From: Chryseobacterium carnipullorum
GTDB taxonomy: Bacteria > Bacteroidota > Bacteroidia > Flavobacteriales > Weeksellaceae
Assembly (NCBI RefSeq): GCF_900142785.1
Contig: NZ_FRCD01000001.1
Span: 186,001 to 250,000, forward strand
DNA: 64,000 bases
Direction: 5' to 3'
The position numbers and the translations under genes were made by a program. The notes beneath the pieces were generated by a model. The model saw nothing but the letters and a program-made list of their open reading frames with translations, searched no databases and had not been told where the DNA came from. This document shows positions 43,208 to 52,400 of this stretch, one piece after another. Numbering within the stretch: the stretch's first letter is position 1; each line of letters begins with the position of its first letter.

Positions 43208-43804
43208 ATGTTTGAACATATCCAAAACAGGTTTCTCTTTCCCAAAGATAAATGGCGAAAATTCCTAAGGTGCTTTGAGCGCTTGGAAGTTTCTGCCAAA
43301 ACATTGCTTTTAAAAGAAAATGAAGTCTCGGACAGCGCTTACTATATTGAAAAAGGAGTGGTAAGAGCGTGGTACAATAATGACGGAAAAGATGTGACCT
43401 TCCAGTTCTTTATGGAAAATACCATGTTCTCATCCCTTGAAAGTTTCAGGAAAGGCCTTCCCAGCATGGTCTCTTTTGAAACAATAGAGCCCTGCATTTT
43501 GTGGAAGATCAATAAATCTGATGCAGAAGCCGTTTTAGCAGAAGTCTATGAAGATCCTGAGCTGAGGAACCAGTTCATGGATTCCCTTTTTGAAAGGATA
43601 TTTGATTATATGAAACATTTCTTTTCTTTCATAAAAGACACCCCGAAACAACGGTATATCAGCCTTGGCAAAGAACGCCCGGAAATTATCAGGAGAATTC
43701 CCCAGCACTATATTGCTTCCTATCTGGGAATTACCACGGTACATCTCAGCAGAATCAAAAGTGCCATTTTAAAAGAGGATTCTTTTAAAAACAAAGATTA
43801 TTAG
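43208..43804 (+). CDS. Crp/Fnr-family transcriptional regulator
   Basis: A 198-residue regulator with an N-terminal cyclic-nucleotide-binding-like beta-roll (SAKTLLLKENEVSDSAYYIEKGVVRAWY) and a C-terminal helix-turn-helix (PQHYIASYLGITTVHLSRIKSAI). There are no conserved Cys for an FNR iron-sulfur cluster, and the cNMP pocket residues are not clearly kept, so the effector is unknown. The next gene, an oxidoreductase 157 bases away, has a palindrome in its promoter and is the likely target. The start at 43208 avoids the glmM terminator. Confidence 0.9.
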   Translation: MFEHIQNRFLFPKDKWRKFLRCFERLEVSAKTLLLKENEVSDSAYYIEKGVVRAWYNNDGKDVTFQFFMENTMFSSLESFRKGLPSMVSFETIEPCILWKINKSDAEAVLAEVYEDPELRNQFMDSLFERIFDYMKHFFSFIKDTPKQRYISLGKERPEIIRRIPQHYIASYLGITTVHLSRIKSAILKEDSFKNKDY

Positions 43805-43899
43805 AGATTAAGAATTTCTTAAAGATCAATAAGATCAAACTTAATGAAGCTTAACAACTTAAAGAATCTTAATGGTTTAAATAATCAATCAGATAACTG

Positions 43900-43944
43900 A
43901 TAACAAATGTTATTGCACCGCAGACCGCTCTCATCCTAATTTTG
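43900..43944 (+). promoter_or_regulatory. Predicted promoter and palindromic site of the oxidoreductase gene
   Basis: The palindrome ATAACA-AA-TGTTAT at 43900-43913 abuts a -33 TTG (43913-43915); the -7 box TAATTTTG lies at 43937-43944, 18 bases before the ATG at 43962. The position suits an activator or repressor such as the Crp/Fnr-type protein encoded just upstream. Confidence 0.5.
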
Positions 43945-43961
43945 TATAAAAATTTAAAATA

Positions 43962-44933
43962 ATGAAAGCAGCAGTCGTATTTGAAAAAGGAAGGGCTCCA
44001 CAATATGCAGAGGTAACAGATCCGCAAACACCTCAGAACAACGAAGTACAGGTATCGGTTAAAGCCGCATCTATTAAAAACCTGGACAGAGCCATCGCAG
44101 GAGGAAATCACTATTCCGTCAGTAATGCAGTAGATCAACCTAAAATCATAGGAACGGATGGCGCCGGATATCTTGACAATGGCGAGAAAGTCTATTTTTT
44201 CAGTAAAAAAGGAACCACAGCCGAAAAAGTGAATGTTGAAAAAGGATTTGTCATTCCTGTACCGGAAGAACTCGATTTTGCTATTGCTGCTGCATTACCT
44301 AATGCTGTCATGGGATCTGCAATGGGGCTGAGGTTCAAAGGTGGAATGAAGCCGGGTGATACAGTTCTGATCAATGGAGCTACCGGAGTTACCGGAAGAA
44401 TCGCGGTTCAGGTGGCCAGATTGTATGGCGCTAAAAATATTATAGTCACAGGAAGAAATGAAGAATCCCTAAAGTCACTTCTTGAGCTTGGTGCAGATGA
44501 AGTGGTTTCCCTGAAACTACAGGATGAAGATTTTAAAACAAAAATAAAAGATATTCACAGAGAAACCCCTGTTGATATTGTTTTGGACTATCTGTGGGGA
44601 CATTCTGTTGAAATGATTCTCTGGGCTTTGAAAGGTGACGGGACATTTTCTCACAAAACCAGATTGGTTTCAGTGGGAGGAATGAGCGGAGATACCATTC
44701 AGCTGTCCTCACAAATTCTGAGAGGAACAGACATCCGGATTTCCGGATCAGGATTGGGAAGCTGGACGAAAGAAGAATTCAGGTTGCTGTTCACTGAAAT
44801 CATTCCCGAAATGTTTCAGGCAGCCGGAGAAGGAAAAATAGCAATCGATACAGAAAAGGTTTCCATAAAAGAAATAGAATCGGTTTGGGAGACCGAAATT
44901 CCGGCCGGAAGAAGGCTCGTTATAACTATTTAA
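43962..44933 (+). CDS. Zinc-type alcohol dehydrogenase-like/quinone oxidoreductase
   Basis: A 323-residue medium-chain dehydrogenase/reductase. The GroES-like N-terminal domain is followed by the Rossmann fold with GDTVLINGATGVTGRIAVQVA (NADPH-binding AxxGxxG type) near residues 130-150. Structural and catalytic zinc ligands of true alcohol dehydrogenases are not apparent, so a quinone or enone reductase is more likely. It is probably controlled by the adjacent Crp/Fnr-type regulator. A partial match to the 21-nt palindrome of the ADP-ribose region occurs just after its stop (44940-44960), probably by chance. Confidence 0.87.
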   Translation: MKAAVVFEKGRAPQYAEVTDPQTPQNNEVQVSVKAASIKNLDRAIAGGNHYSVSNAVDQPKIIGTDGAGYLDNGEKVYFFSKKGTTAEKVNVEKGFVIPVPEELDFAIAAALPNAVMGSAMGLRFKGGMKPGDTVLINGATGVTGRIAVQVARLYGAKNIIVTGRNEESLKSLLELGADEVVSLKLQDEDFKTKIKDIHRETPVDIVLDYLWGHSVEMILWALKGDGTFSHKTRLVSVGGMSGDTIQLSSQILRGTDIRISGSGLGSWTKEEFRLLFTEIIPEMFQAAGEGKIAIDTEKVSIKEIESVWETEIPAGRRLVITI

Positions 44934-45099
44934 CCACAATTTGCGTTATTTATCCACAATCTTTTTATCTGTTTTCTTTTTTTACTATCTTTATTATAGA
45001 AATTTATGAAAAACTAATTCAAAAAAAAGTTGCAACTTTGCATAAACATTTGAATGTCAGTTTCAGAAGTTATTATTAATTAATAAAGTTTGCCGAGGT

Positions 45100-46524
45100 T
45101 TGCAAGTATATTCAGACATCGGACCGACAAAGACGACACTATTGGAAGAGTATTTTGGAAATGAACTTGTGAAAAAGTTCGAGGAAATGATGGAAAACAA
45201 TGATGAATTCTACTTCGATACCGAAGAATTGGAAGATATTATTGTTTATTATTTGGAGCTGGGAGATTTTAACTACGCAGACAATGCGGTTAACTATGGA
45301 CTTAAGCTTCACCCGAATTCATTAGATATCAAGATCAAAAGACTTGAAATTCTTCTGGAATGGGAAGACTATAATACCGCAAAAGAACTTATCAATGAGC
45401 TGAAAGGCGCATCGATGGAGAATACAGACTTTTTAGTCTGCTATGCGAAGTATTATTCGAGCCTGGGAAACCCTAGAAAATCCATTGATATCTGTAAAAA
45501 AGCTTTAGAACTGAAAGAAGAAGAGAACTTCCTTCACAACTTTATTGCGGATGAATATGTGAATTTGGGAGATCCCTTTAACGCTCTTAAACACTACAGA
45601 AAAGCTCTGAAAGAAGATCCTACAGACGAGTATTCACTTGAAAACTGTATGATCTGCTTCAGCGATCTGAATAAGAGCGAGGAGGCTATTGCCTTTCTTA
45701 ATGAATATTTAGATGAATTTGCTTACTCCGAAACCGCATGGTTTGAATATGGACAGTTTTACTTCAACAGAAAGAATTTTGAAGAAGCCATCAAAGGATA
45801 TGACTACCTGTTGGCGATCAATTCAAATTCTGTAGGAGTATATGCCAACAAAGCAGCCTGTTACGAAGCTTTAGGACAATATCAGAAAGCCGTGACAGTC
45901 TATGAGGAAATGCTTGAGCTGGAATACACCAAAGCATTTACTTTTTACAAAATAGGATTGTGCTACAAAGCCCAGAAACAGTCTATTATGGCTCTTAATG
46001 CGTTCCAGAAATCATTGAGAGAAGACCCTCAGTTTTATCTTGCGATGATGGAGCAGTCTTACCTGTATGAAGAAATGGGAGGTATGAAAGAAGCGTTGCA
46101 TTTTGCACAAGAAGCGACCCATCTGAATGATGACAACCTTGATTATCAGAAAAGGTTAGCATTTCTGTTCATCGATTCCGGTAAATTTGAGGAAAGCCTT
46201 AGCTGCCTGAAAAAGCTGGTAGATGCAGAACCTACGAGGTTCTATAACTGGTATGCCTATTCAGAAGTACTGATGCTTCTGGGAGAATATGAAGAGGCCG
46301 TGACCATTCTTGAGAGAGCATTAAAAGAACACGACAGGGCGGAACTCTATTATCAGTTAAGCAATTGCTATTTTAACCTTAAAAGAGCGGAAAAAGGGGC
46401 AGAATCTCTTCAGAAAGCATTAAGTATAGACCCATCCTTGGCTCCGGATATGCAGAAAAAGTATCCGTTCATCAAAGATGAGGTAAAAAAGGTCAAGGCA
46501 AAAGTAAAAAAGAAGAACTCTTAA
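45100..46524 (+). CDS. Tetratricopeptide-repeat protein
   Basis: About 474 residues built almost wholly of TPR helices from residue 50 to 465; for example FNALKHYRKALKEDP, YQKAVTVYEEMLELEYTKAF and GAESLQKALSIDPSL are typical repeat units. No signal peptide. The start is uncertain: the TTG at 45100 gives the longest form, but a TTG at 45142 preceding EEYFGNELVKKFEEMM gives a more natural start. The protein ends with a very basic tail (KVKAKVKKKNS). It is likely a scaffold, partner unknown. Confidence 0.85.
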   Translation: MQVYSDIGPTKTTLLEEYFGNELVKKFEEMMENNDEFYFDTEELEDIIVYYLELGDFNYADNAVNYGLKLHPNSLDIKIKRLEILLEWEDYNTAKELINELKGASMENTDFLVCYAKYYSSLGNPRKSIDICKKALELKEEENFLHNFIADEYVNLGDPFNALKHYRKALKEDPTDEYSLENCMICFSDLNKSEEAIAFLNEYLDEFAYSETAWFEYGQFYFNRKNFEEAIKGYDYLLAINSNSVGVYANKAACYEALGQYQKAVTVYEEMLELEYTKAFTFYKIGLCYKAQKQSIMALNAFQKSLREDPQFYLAMMEQSYLYEEMGGMKEALHFAQEATHLNDDNLDYQKRLAFLFIDSGKFEESLSCLKKLVDAEPTRFYNWYAYSEVLMLLGEYEEAVTILERALKEHDRAELYYQLSNCYFNLKRAEKGAESLQKALSIDPSLAPDMQKKYPFIKDEVKKVKAKVKKKNS

Positions 46525-46611
46525 GAAGTTGAAAGAAAGAAGTTTCTGAAAATCTGGATTTCCAACAGCTTACGATTCTTAAAAACTTAAATTAAAACAA
46601 TTCAAATAAGT

Positions 46612-46635
46612 AAATCCTGCAGCAATGCAGGATTT
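46612..46635. terminator. Hairpin terminator between TPR and EamA genes
   Basis: AAATCCTGCA (46612-46621) pairs with TGCAGGATTT (46626-46635) with a GCAA loop and T on the plus strand; the convergent EamA gene ends at 46659. Confidence 0.85.
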
Positions 46636-46658
46636 TTAGTTGGTTTCAGTAAAATAAT

Positions 46659-47549
46659 TTATTTCTTTACAACGCCGTTTTTAGACCTTAAAAAGATCAA
46701 TCCGCCGATGATCACCCCTGCGCCTGCAAATTGTAAGATACTTAGTTTTTCGCCATCCAGAAAGCCCCAGATAATAGCAACAATAGGCATCAGCAGGGTT
46801 ACTGTTGATGCAAAAAGAGGAGTGGAGACTTTAAGCAACCGGTAATTCAGGGTCATAGCCAGCCCTGTTCCGAAGATGGACAACAGGCCAACAAACATCA
46901 GCCCCATCATATGATCTTCATTAAAACTGAATGTTGAAAAAAATCCGGTAAATGCTAAAGAGATAAGGGAAGGGAAAAATAAGACAAAAGAGAATACAAA
47001 CGCGGACAAAATAGTCGAAGAGACCTCCATCAGTTTAGACTTCACCGTTGTTGTACTTATGGCATAACATAGTGTGGCCAATAAAAGAAGTAATATCGGG
47101 ATCAGTTTAAACTTTCCGCCCTCTCCGTCTCCACCGAATGCTAATAGGCAGACTCCCGCAAAGCTGATCATCGTTCCTACGATCTGTCTTTTGGTGGTTT
47201 CAAATTTCCAGATCAGAGCACCCACAATAATTACGAAAATAGGCATCATAGAATTGATAATTCCCGCAATACTGCTGCTGACCTCCGTTTCTGCGATCGG
47301 AAAAAGAAACATGGGAATGAAATTTCCCGTAAATGCAGCCAGGATAAGCCATTTTAAATGCTTTTTAGGAAACAGTTTATATTTCGAAATCGCGACCGGC
47401 ATTAATACAATTCCTGCGATCAAAACTCTCAGTGCTCCGACCTGATAGGGGCTGAAATGTTCCAGCGATTTTTTGATCAAAATAAAAGATGATCCCCAGA
47501 TAAGCGTTAATACAATCAGAAGAATCCATTTTTCTTTATCTGCGTTCAT
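46659..47549 (-). CDS. EamA-family (drug/metabolite) transporter
   Basis: A 296-residue inner-membrane protein with about ten hydrophobic helices arranged as two EamA repeats (about residues 7-140 and 150-290). The N-terminal LIVLTLIWGSSFILIKKSLEHFSPYQVGALRVLIAG is characteristic. These proteins export metabolites such as amino acids or sugars; the substrate is unknown. Its start overlaps the end of aat by 14 bases, so the two are co-transcribed. Confidence 0.9.
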   Translation of the reverse strand: MNADKEKWILLIVLTLIWGSSFILIKKSLEHFSPYQVGALRVLIAGIVLMPVAISKYKLFPKKHLKWLILAAFTGNFIPMFLFPIAETEVSSSIAGIINSMMPIFVIIVGALIWKFETTKRQIVGTMISFAGVCLLAFGGDGEGGKFKLIPILLLLLATLCYAISTTTVKSKLMEVSSTILSAFVFSFVLFFPSLISLAFTGFFSTFSFNEDHMMGLMFVGLLSIFGTGLAMTLNYRLLKVSTPLFASTVTLLMPIVAIIWGFLDGEKLSILQFAGAGVIIGGLIFLRSKNGVVKK

Positions 47550-48189
47550 TATTTTTGTGTAAGATTTTTAAAAATTCTTTTTTAGGAATCATTTTTGCGC
47601 CCAGGCTTTCCAGATGCTCGGTATGAGATTGGCAGTCAATGAGATCTATGTTTTCTTTGTTGCTTTCTACAAAGTGTATAAAGCCCGCTTTAGAAGCGTT
47701 GCTCACCTTGGCAAACATACTTTCTCCACAGAAAACATTACCAATTTGAAGTCCGTAAAATCCGCCAACCAATTCGTTATCCTGCCATACTTCGATACTT
47801 TTGGCAAGGCCGTATTCGTGAAGTTTGATGAAAGATTCCATCAGTTCATCTGAAAGCCAGGTTCCTGTCTGTCCTTTTCTGCTCGTCTGCTGACAGTTTT
47901 GGATGACTTCCCTGAAATTTTTATTCTCAGAAAAGGTAAAAACAGATCTGTTCAGTATTTTTCGCATCGATTTTGAAACTTTCAGCTCTTCAGGAAATAT
48001 GACAAACCTTGGATCAGGGCTCCACCACAGTATTTCCTCTCCCGGATTATACCAGGGAAAAATTCCCAGCTGGTAAGCAAACCAGATGCGTTCTACAGAC
48101 AGATCGCCACCAAAAGCAATCAGGCCTTCGTGACCGTCATAAAGTTCAGGATCGGGAAATGAAATCTCGTTTTCGTCTAGTCGGACCAT
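47536..48189 (-). CDS. aat: Leucyl/phenylalanyl-tRNA--protein transferase
   Basis: 217 residues from the ATG at 48189. The family block GLIAFGGDLSVERIWFAYQLGIFPWYNPGEEILWWSPDPRFVIFP (residues 24-68) is unmistakable, followed by TGTWLSDELMESFIKLHEYG and FCGESMFAKVSNASKAGFIHFV. The enzyme adds Leu or Phe from tRNA to N-terminal Arg or Lys, marking proteins for ClpS-ClpAP in the N-degron pathway. An in-frame start 21 bases upstream is possible, but VRLDENEISFPDP is the usual beginning. Confidence 0.95.
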   Translation of the reverse strand: MVRLDENEISFPDPELYDGHEGLIAFGGDLSVERIWFAYQLGIFPWYNPGEEILWWSPDPRFVIFPEELKVSKSMRKILNRSVFTFSENKNFREVIQNCQQTSRKGQTGTWLSDELMESFIKLHEYGLAKSIEVWQDNELVGGFYGLQIGNVFCGESMFAKVSNASKAGFIHFVESNKENIDLIDCQSHTEHLESLGAKMIPKKEFLKILHKNNERR

Positions 48190-48194
48190 TTTTT

Positions 48195-48226
48195 GGAAAA
48201 AAAATCCCACTTGAGAAAGCAGGATT
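48195..48226 (-). terminator. Minus-strand hairpin terminator after the DUF3127 gene
   Basis: Read on the minus strand, AATCCTGCTT pairs with AAGTGGGATT (two G-U pairs, TCTC loop) and is followed by eight T. It separates DUF3127 from aat. Confidence 0.7.
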
Positions 48227-48248
48227 CATATTTGATCTTATTTTTTAA

Positions 48249-48626
48249 TTAAAAAGGCAAATCATCGTCATCATCGCCAGCGAAAGGGTTTTCGTTGGAA
48301 ACAGGAGATGCAGATTGAGAAGGAGACGCCTGAGTAGGCTCAGATCCGTTATCCATTACTTTTTCAATTTTCCATCCTGTGATAGAATTGAAATATTTAG
48401 TTTCACCTTGTGGAGAAACCCATTCTCTTCCTCTGATGTTGATTCCCACTTTTACATTTTCACCTTCTTTAAGGTTATCTAATAAACTGATCTTATCAGA
48501 CAAAAATTCTATGTTTATCGGCTGTGGGTACTGTTCCTGGGTTAAAATAACCATTTCTCTTTTTTGAAAACCACTTGCAAATGTCTGAGCATCAAAAAGT
48601 TTCTTTACCGTTCCTTGTAATTCCAT
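48249..48626 (-). CDS. DUF3127 (OB-fold-like) protein
   Basis: A 125-residue protein. MELQGTVKKLFDAQTFASGFQKREMVILTQEQYPQPINIEF and KVGINIRGREWVSPQGETKYFNSITGWKIE match DUF3127, an OB-fold-like family. The C-terminal tail is disordered and ends in a highly acidic run with Phe (FAGDDDDDLPF), just like the protein-interacting tip of single-stranded-DNA-binding proteins. An SSB-like or replication-linked role is therefore an attractive inference, but it is not shown. Confidence 0.88.
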   Translation of the reverse strand: MELQGTVKKLFDAQTFASGFQKREMVILTQEQYPQPINIEFLSDKISLLDNLKEGENVKVGINIRGREWVSPQGETKYFNSITGWKIEKVMDNGSEPTQASPSQSASPVSNENPFAGDDDDDLPF

Positions 48627-48724
48627 ATTGTAATTATTAACGTTGTAAAAGTAAGAAAATGAAATGTAATAATAGGGTCGACAGAAAAAAAATCTATGAA
48701 TTTTAATTTTTTTTCATGAAAAGT

Positions 48725-48754
48725 TTGGAGGTAAAGGAAAATGTCCTATATTTG
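48725..48754 (+). promoter_or_regulatory. Promoter of the tRNA operon
   Basis: A -33 TTG at 48725-48727 and -7 box TATATTTG at 48747-48754 with a 19-base spacer, 44 bases before the first tRNA. It fits the flavobacterial consensus well. Confidence 0.7.
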
Positions 48755-48798
48755 CACTCACAAAAACGAAGCAAGCTCTTTAAAATAAACAAAAACCA

Positions 48799-48880
48799 GC
48801 GGATGTGGTGTAATTGGTAGCCACGCCAGACTTAGGATCTGGTGCCGTGAGGCGTGGGGGTTCGAGTCCCTTCATCCGCA
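48799..48880 (+). tRNA. tRNA-Leu (anticodon UAG), copy 1
   Basis: An 82-nt class II tRNA. Acceptor GCGGATG pairs with CATCCGC; the anticodon loop CTTAGGA gives TAG at 48833-48835; the variable arm GCC-GTGA-GGC forms a stem; the T arm has GGTTCGAGTCC. No CCA is encoded after the A discriminator. First of three clustered tRNAs; a nearly identical copy lies at 55696. Confidence 0.96.
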
Positions 48881-48884
48881 CTAT

Positions 48885-48960
48885 GCGAAAATAGCTCAGC
48901 TGGTAGAGCACAACCTTGCCAAGGTTGGGGTCGCGGGTTCGAATCCCGTTTTTCGCTCCA
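48885..48960 (+). tRNA. tRNA-Gly (anticodon GCC)
   Basis: 76 nt including an encoded CCA. Acceptor GCGAAAA pairs with the 3' TTTTCGC; the anticodon stem CAACC/GGTTG encloses loop TTGCCAA with GCC at 48918-48920; GGTTCGAATCC is the T arm. It lies 4 bases after the first tRNA-Leu, so the two are co-transcribed. Confidence 0.96.
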
Positions 48961-48965
48961 CACCT

Positions 48966-49049
48966 GCCCTGGTGGTGGAACTGGTAGACACGCAGGACTT
49001 AAAATCCTGTGTTCGTAAGAACGTGCGGGTTCAAGTCCCGCCCGGGGTA
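48966..49049 (+). tRNA. tRNA-Leu (anticodon UAA)
   Basis: An 84-nt class II tRNA with acceptor GCCCTGG/CCGGGGT (two wobble pairs), anticodon stem CAGGA/TCCTG and loop CTTAAAA giving TAA at 49000-49002, and a long variable arm (TGTTCGTAAGAACG). No CCA encoded. Last tRNA of the cluster before the terminator. Confidence 0.95.
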
Positions 49050-49051
49050 CT

Positions 49052-49088
49052 AAAACCCTCTGTAACTTCGGTTAACAGAGGGTTTTTT
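49052..49088 (+). terminator. Terminator of the tRNA cluster
   Basis: AAAACCCTCTGT-AAC and GTT-a-ACAGAGGGTTTT form a long stem closed by a TTCG tetraloop, followed by T. It lies 3 bases after the last tRNA. Confidence 0.9.
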
Positions 49089-49092
49089 GTTT

Positions 49093-49398
49093 TTAGGAGT
49101 GGTTATTTATTTCTCCTTCTTTCTTTATAATTGTTTTATTAATCGTCTTAAACCAGTCATCACATCCATTCATATTGCCACCTGTAGCAAAGTTATTAGA
49201 TCAGGGCGGAGATAAATTCTATGTCTTCATTTAGCAGATAGTATGGATCATCAGCACTTGCTATGTTCTTTCATTCTATCTATCTTTTCTTTGTTCATTA
49301 CCAAAGCGTGATAAAATATCCAATACCAATGTACTCCCATCCTTTACAATAAATAGATTTTTGTATGGATAATCTGTCTTTGCTTCATTTATTGACAT
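49093..49398 (-). pseudogene. Degenerate gene remnant, unknown family
   Basis: Between the tRNA terminator and the large surface-protein gene, the minus strand shows three consecutive protein-like pieces in different frames: MSINEAKTDYPYKNLFIVKD from the ATG at 49398 (40 residues, stop at 49276), then NIASADDPYYLLNEDIEFIS, then FATGGNMNGCDDWFKTINKT ending at 49093. Codon content looks coding, but frameshifts and stops break it. I do not recognise the family; small immunity-type proteins look similar. It is probably an eroded cargo gene of this variable region. Confidence 0.5.
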
Positions 49399-49407
49399 AT
49401 TAACACA

Positions 49408-49443
49408 AAGAATCCGTCTCACAAAAAAGTAAGACGGATTCTT
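49408..49443 (-). terminator. Hairpin downstream of the large surface-protein gene
   Basis: AAGAATCCGTCT (49408-49419) and AGACGGATTCTT (49432-49443) pair perfectly; the hairpin lies 16 bases after the stop of the minus-strand gene. The T run on that strand is short. Confidence 0.75.
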
Positions 49444-49459
49444 AAGATAAATATTATTT

Positions 49460-52400
49460 TTATTTTTTGATAATTTTTACAACGAGCTCAGAATTATTTA
49501 TTCTGATAATATAAGCGCCTGAAAGTAAATTGCTGAGATTGGTTTTGTTATTTTCAAATTTGCCTTCTTTCACAAGCTGACCGGACAAATTGTATATCTG
49601 ATAATAATAATCTCTGCTGTCTTTAGCATCTATATAAACAATATCGGTTACAGGATTTGGGAAAACACTAAGCTTTTTTTGCTCAATTTTTTTCTTAATT
49701 TCTTTTTCTGTAAATACATTGCCGGCTCTGCTTATTGCATCTGACTGTACAGGAATTGTGACGTTATCCGGGTAAAAGCCTTCTTCTTTTTCATTTCTGG
49801 ACAGAATCTTAACACATCGGCAAGGAGCTCCAAAATACTGACTGTTATCGCTATCTGCTAAATATAAATTATTATTAGCAGTACTGAAAGTCATAGAAAT
49901 AGGCCTTCCCTGATAAGCAGTACGCAATGCAGCAGTCCATCTTTTTCCATTACCAAATTCTACTTTAGTTGGTATAGACGGGGCTGAAGAGAATATTATA
50001 CTGCGGTTTCCTCTGATACCGGATGTTCCATAGTTGCCAATTTTATATGCTGGATTCTGGAAAGCGTATCCTAAAATGGTATTTCCATTTTTAATCGGAG
50101 TACCCAAATAATCATTTACCGCATTTTTTCCTGCAACAAAAACATTCTTTTTGTACCATAGAGAGCCGCCTAAACCAGTCTCCGAATCATTACTGGAATC
50201 GGCATCTGGTATTCTCCAGCCTTCCGGGCAAGGGTCGAATGGTGATTTGCTGGTTCCTTTACCCCAACGCTCAGGGAATTGACTAGCCTGATTGATTAAC
50301 CAGTCTGTTCCCATTGTTCTAACCCCGTTATAAGGATTTAAAGTGCTAGGAATCATAAATACCAAAGGATTTTTAACAGAATATCCTAAAACTTTAGCAA
50401 TTTTATCAGCAGTTTTATCGTTTCCTGATACATTGGCGCTATTGGCATAGGTATTATATGGAATGATATAATTACTTCCTGCATTTTCAAAAGTATCAGC
50501 GGTAAGCTCACTATAAGTAATACTTCCATCTGCGTTGGCTCTTCCCAGGAAAACACTTGTTTTGTTGTTGTTTACATTTTCGTGGAACACAGGGAAAGGA
50601 TCTTTTCTGCCCCATTGGTAATGTAAGCCTGCCGAATTTTGAATTTGCGACAACTCGGCTTCTGTAGGAGCACCTTGAGTTTGTAAAGACGAAGGTAACA
50701 CTTGCAACGCCCCTAAATCTCTATCCATAAGCTGGGCTTGCTTCACTGCATTACTGGATAATCCCTTCACATAATTTACAAAGTTTGGAGCAGCAGGATC
50801 ACCCATATCAGTTGTATATAAGTAAGAACCTACTTCCGTATCAGTTATCCAAATATGCCAGCTCCAGTAAACAGGATTATCTATACTGCCATTATGAAGC
50901 GTTACTACTGCATTACCGCTTTGGTTTGGATTAATGAGAACCTTAATCTTAGAATTTGAAATAGCTGCTAATGATGCGGGAGAAGAGTTAAGCACTGAAA
51001 TATTTTTAATCAATTGCGTATTATTACTCCAATGTACATTAGCTTTTAAGCTATTATAACTTACAGGATTCAGAATTTCCAGGTTATTCATATACTGATT
51101 TTGCATAGCAATAGCCTTTGAAACAGGAATTTCTATGGTCAATTCAGCAGTGCTTTTTACTCTTTGATAAGAGTTTGGCTGATTTAGATATTCTTTTCCA
51201 TAGTTCTTTTGATCTGTAAAGAATTCTGTAGGGAAATTATAATCATTATCCTTATATAAAGGATCTTTTATACATCGGCACCCGGCAGCATCTGTAGTGT
51301 GCATTTCGTACATTGGGTTATATGAATATCTGCCAATAACATTCAAACTTGGATCTGGTGTATCATTAGTTGAATTGGGTTCATTTTCAGGAATAATCAA
51401 TAAACCTCTTGCTGTATTAGAAGTACTACCGTTATTAGAGCCACCAAAGACTGTTCTAGCCATAGTAGCAGTCCACAATCTTGTTTGGTGCATGTCTCCG
51501 TAGGAGTCTTCATTAGGCATTTTCCATAATATTTTTCCGGTACCTGGAAACAGCCCTAAATTATCCCCACCAAAATTAGTCATATCTACTCCTATGTTAG
51601 AATAAACCTTAATTGATTTTAAATAGTTAGGATAGGATGGAAAATTATTATAATTGGGTTTTATAAATCCATAATAGGGATTTGCTCCAATTTTCAAAGT
51701 ATTGCTTACACTATTAGTGGTGTAATAAATATCTGCATTATCGTTAGATTTTGGTCCAAAAGGAGATCGGTTTAATGGTATGCCACTGTAATATGCAAAA
51801 GTTGTAAGCATAGAAGGGATTCTCCAGCCATTTGGACATGGATCGTACTTTTCTTTGTTTCTATAAACATTTTTAGCCGTCGTTGTAGTTTCCGTTGAAT
51901 TGTTTATATTTCCTTGTGCATTATCCGACCAAAAATTTACTCTTGCATTATTAGATGGATTTACACTTGTCCCATTAATATATCCAAACCAATTGTATCT
52001 GGAAGATGAGACGCCATCATAATGAAGCGCATCTGAATAGATCAAACTCAATGGATTTTTTATAGAAAGCGGCAAATTATTTGTTATAAATGCGTCAGCT
52101 TTGGGTACAGTTATCGCTATATCAGTAAGTATTTTGTAGTTAGCACCATTTTCCAGGCTAGCCTTTACATCTCTTACTTTTCCTATTGAACCTGATACTT
52201 CATAATAAGTATTCCCTCTCGTAATAAGTGGAGGAAAAGGGTCTTTTCTTCCCCATTGGTAAAGTAAACCTCCGTTTTTGTCATATTGATCTGTCCCTGT
52301 AATAGAAGCTCCTAAAGCCCCCAGGTTTCTGTCCATCCAGCCCCAATCTGAATCAGGGATTCTTTCTTGGGTGCCATTTTTGAGTAGTCTTGCCTCATCT

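Noticed and set aside
44940-44960. Fifth NrtR-type palindrome (TTTGCGT-N7-CCACAAT)
   Set aside because: The second arm matches at only five of seven positions and the location after an unrelated oxidoreductase gene makes chance likely.
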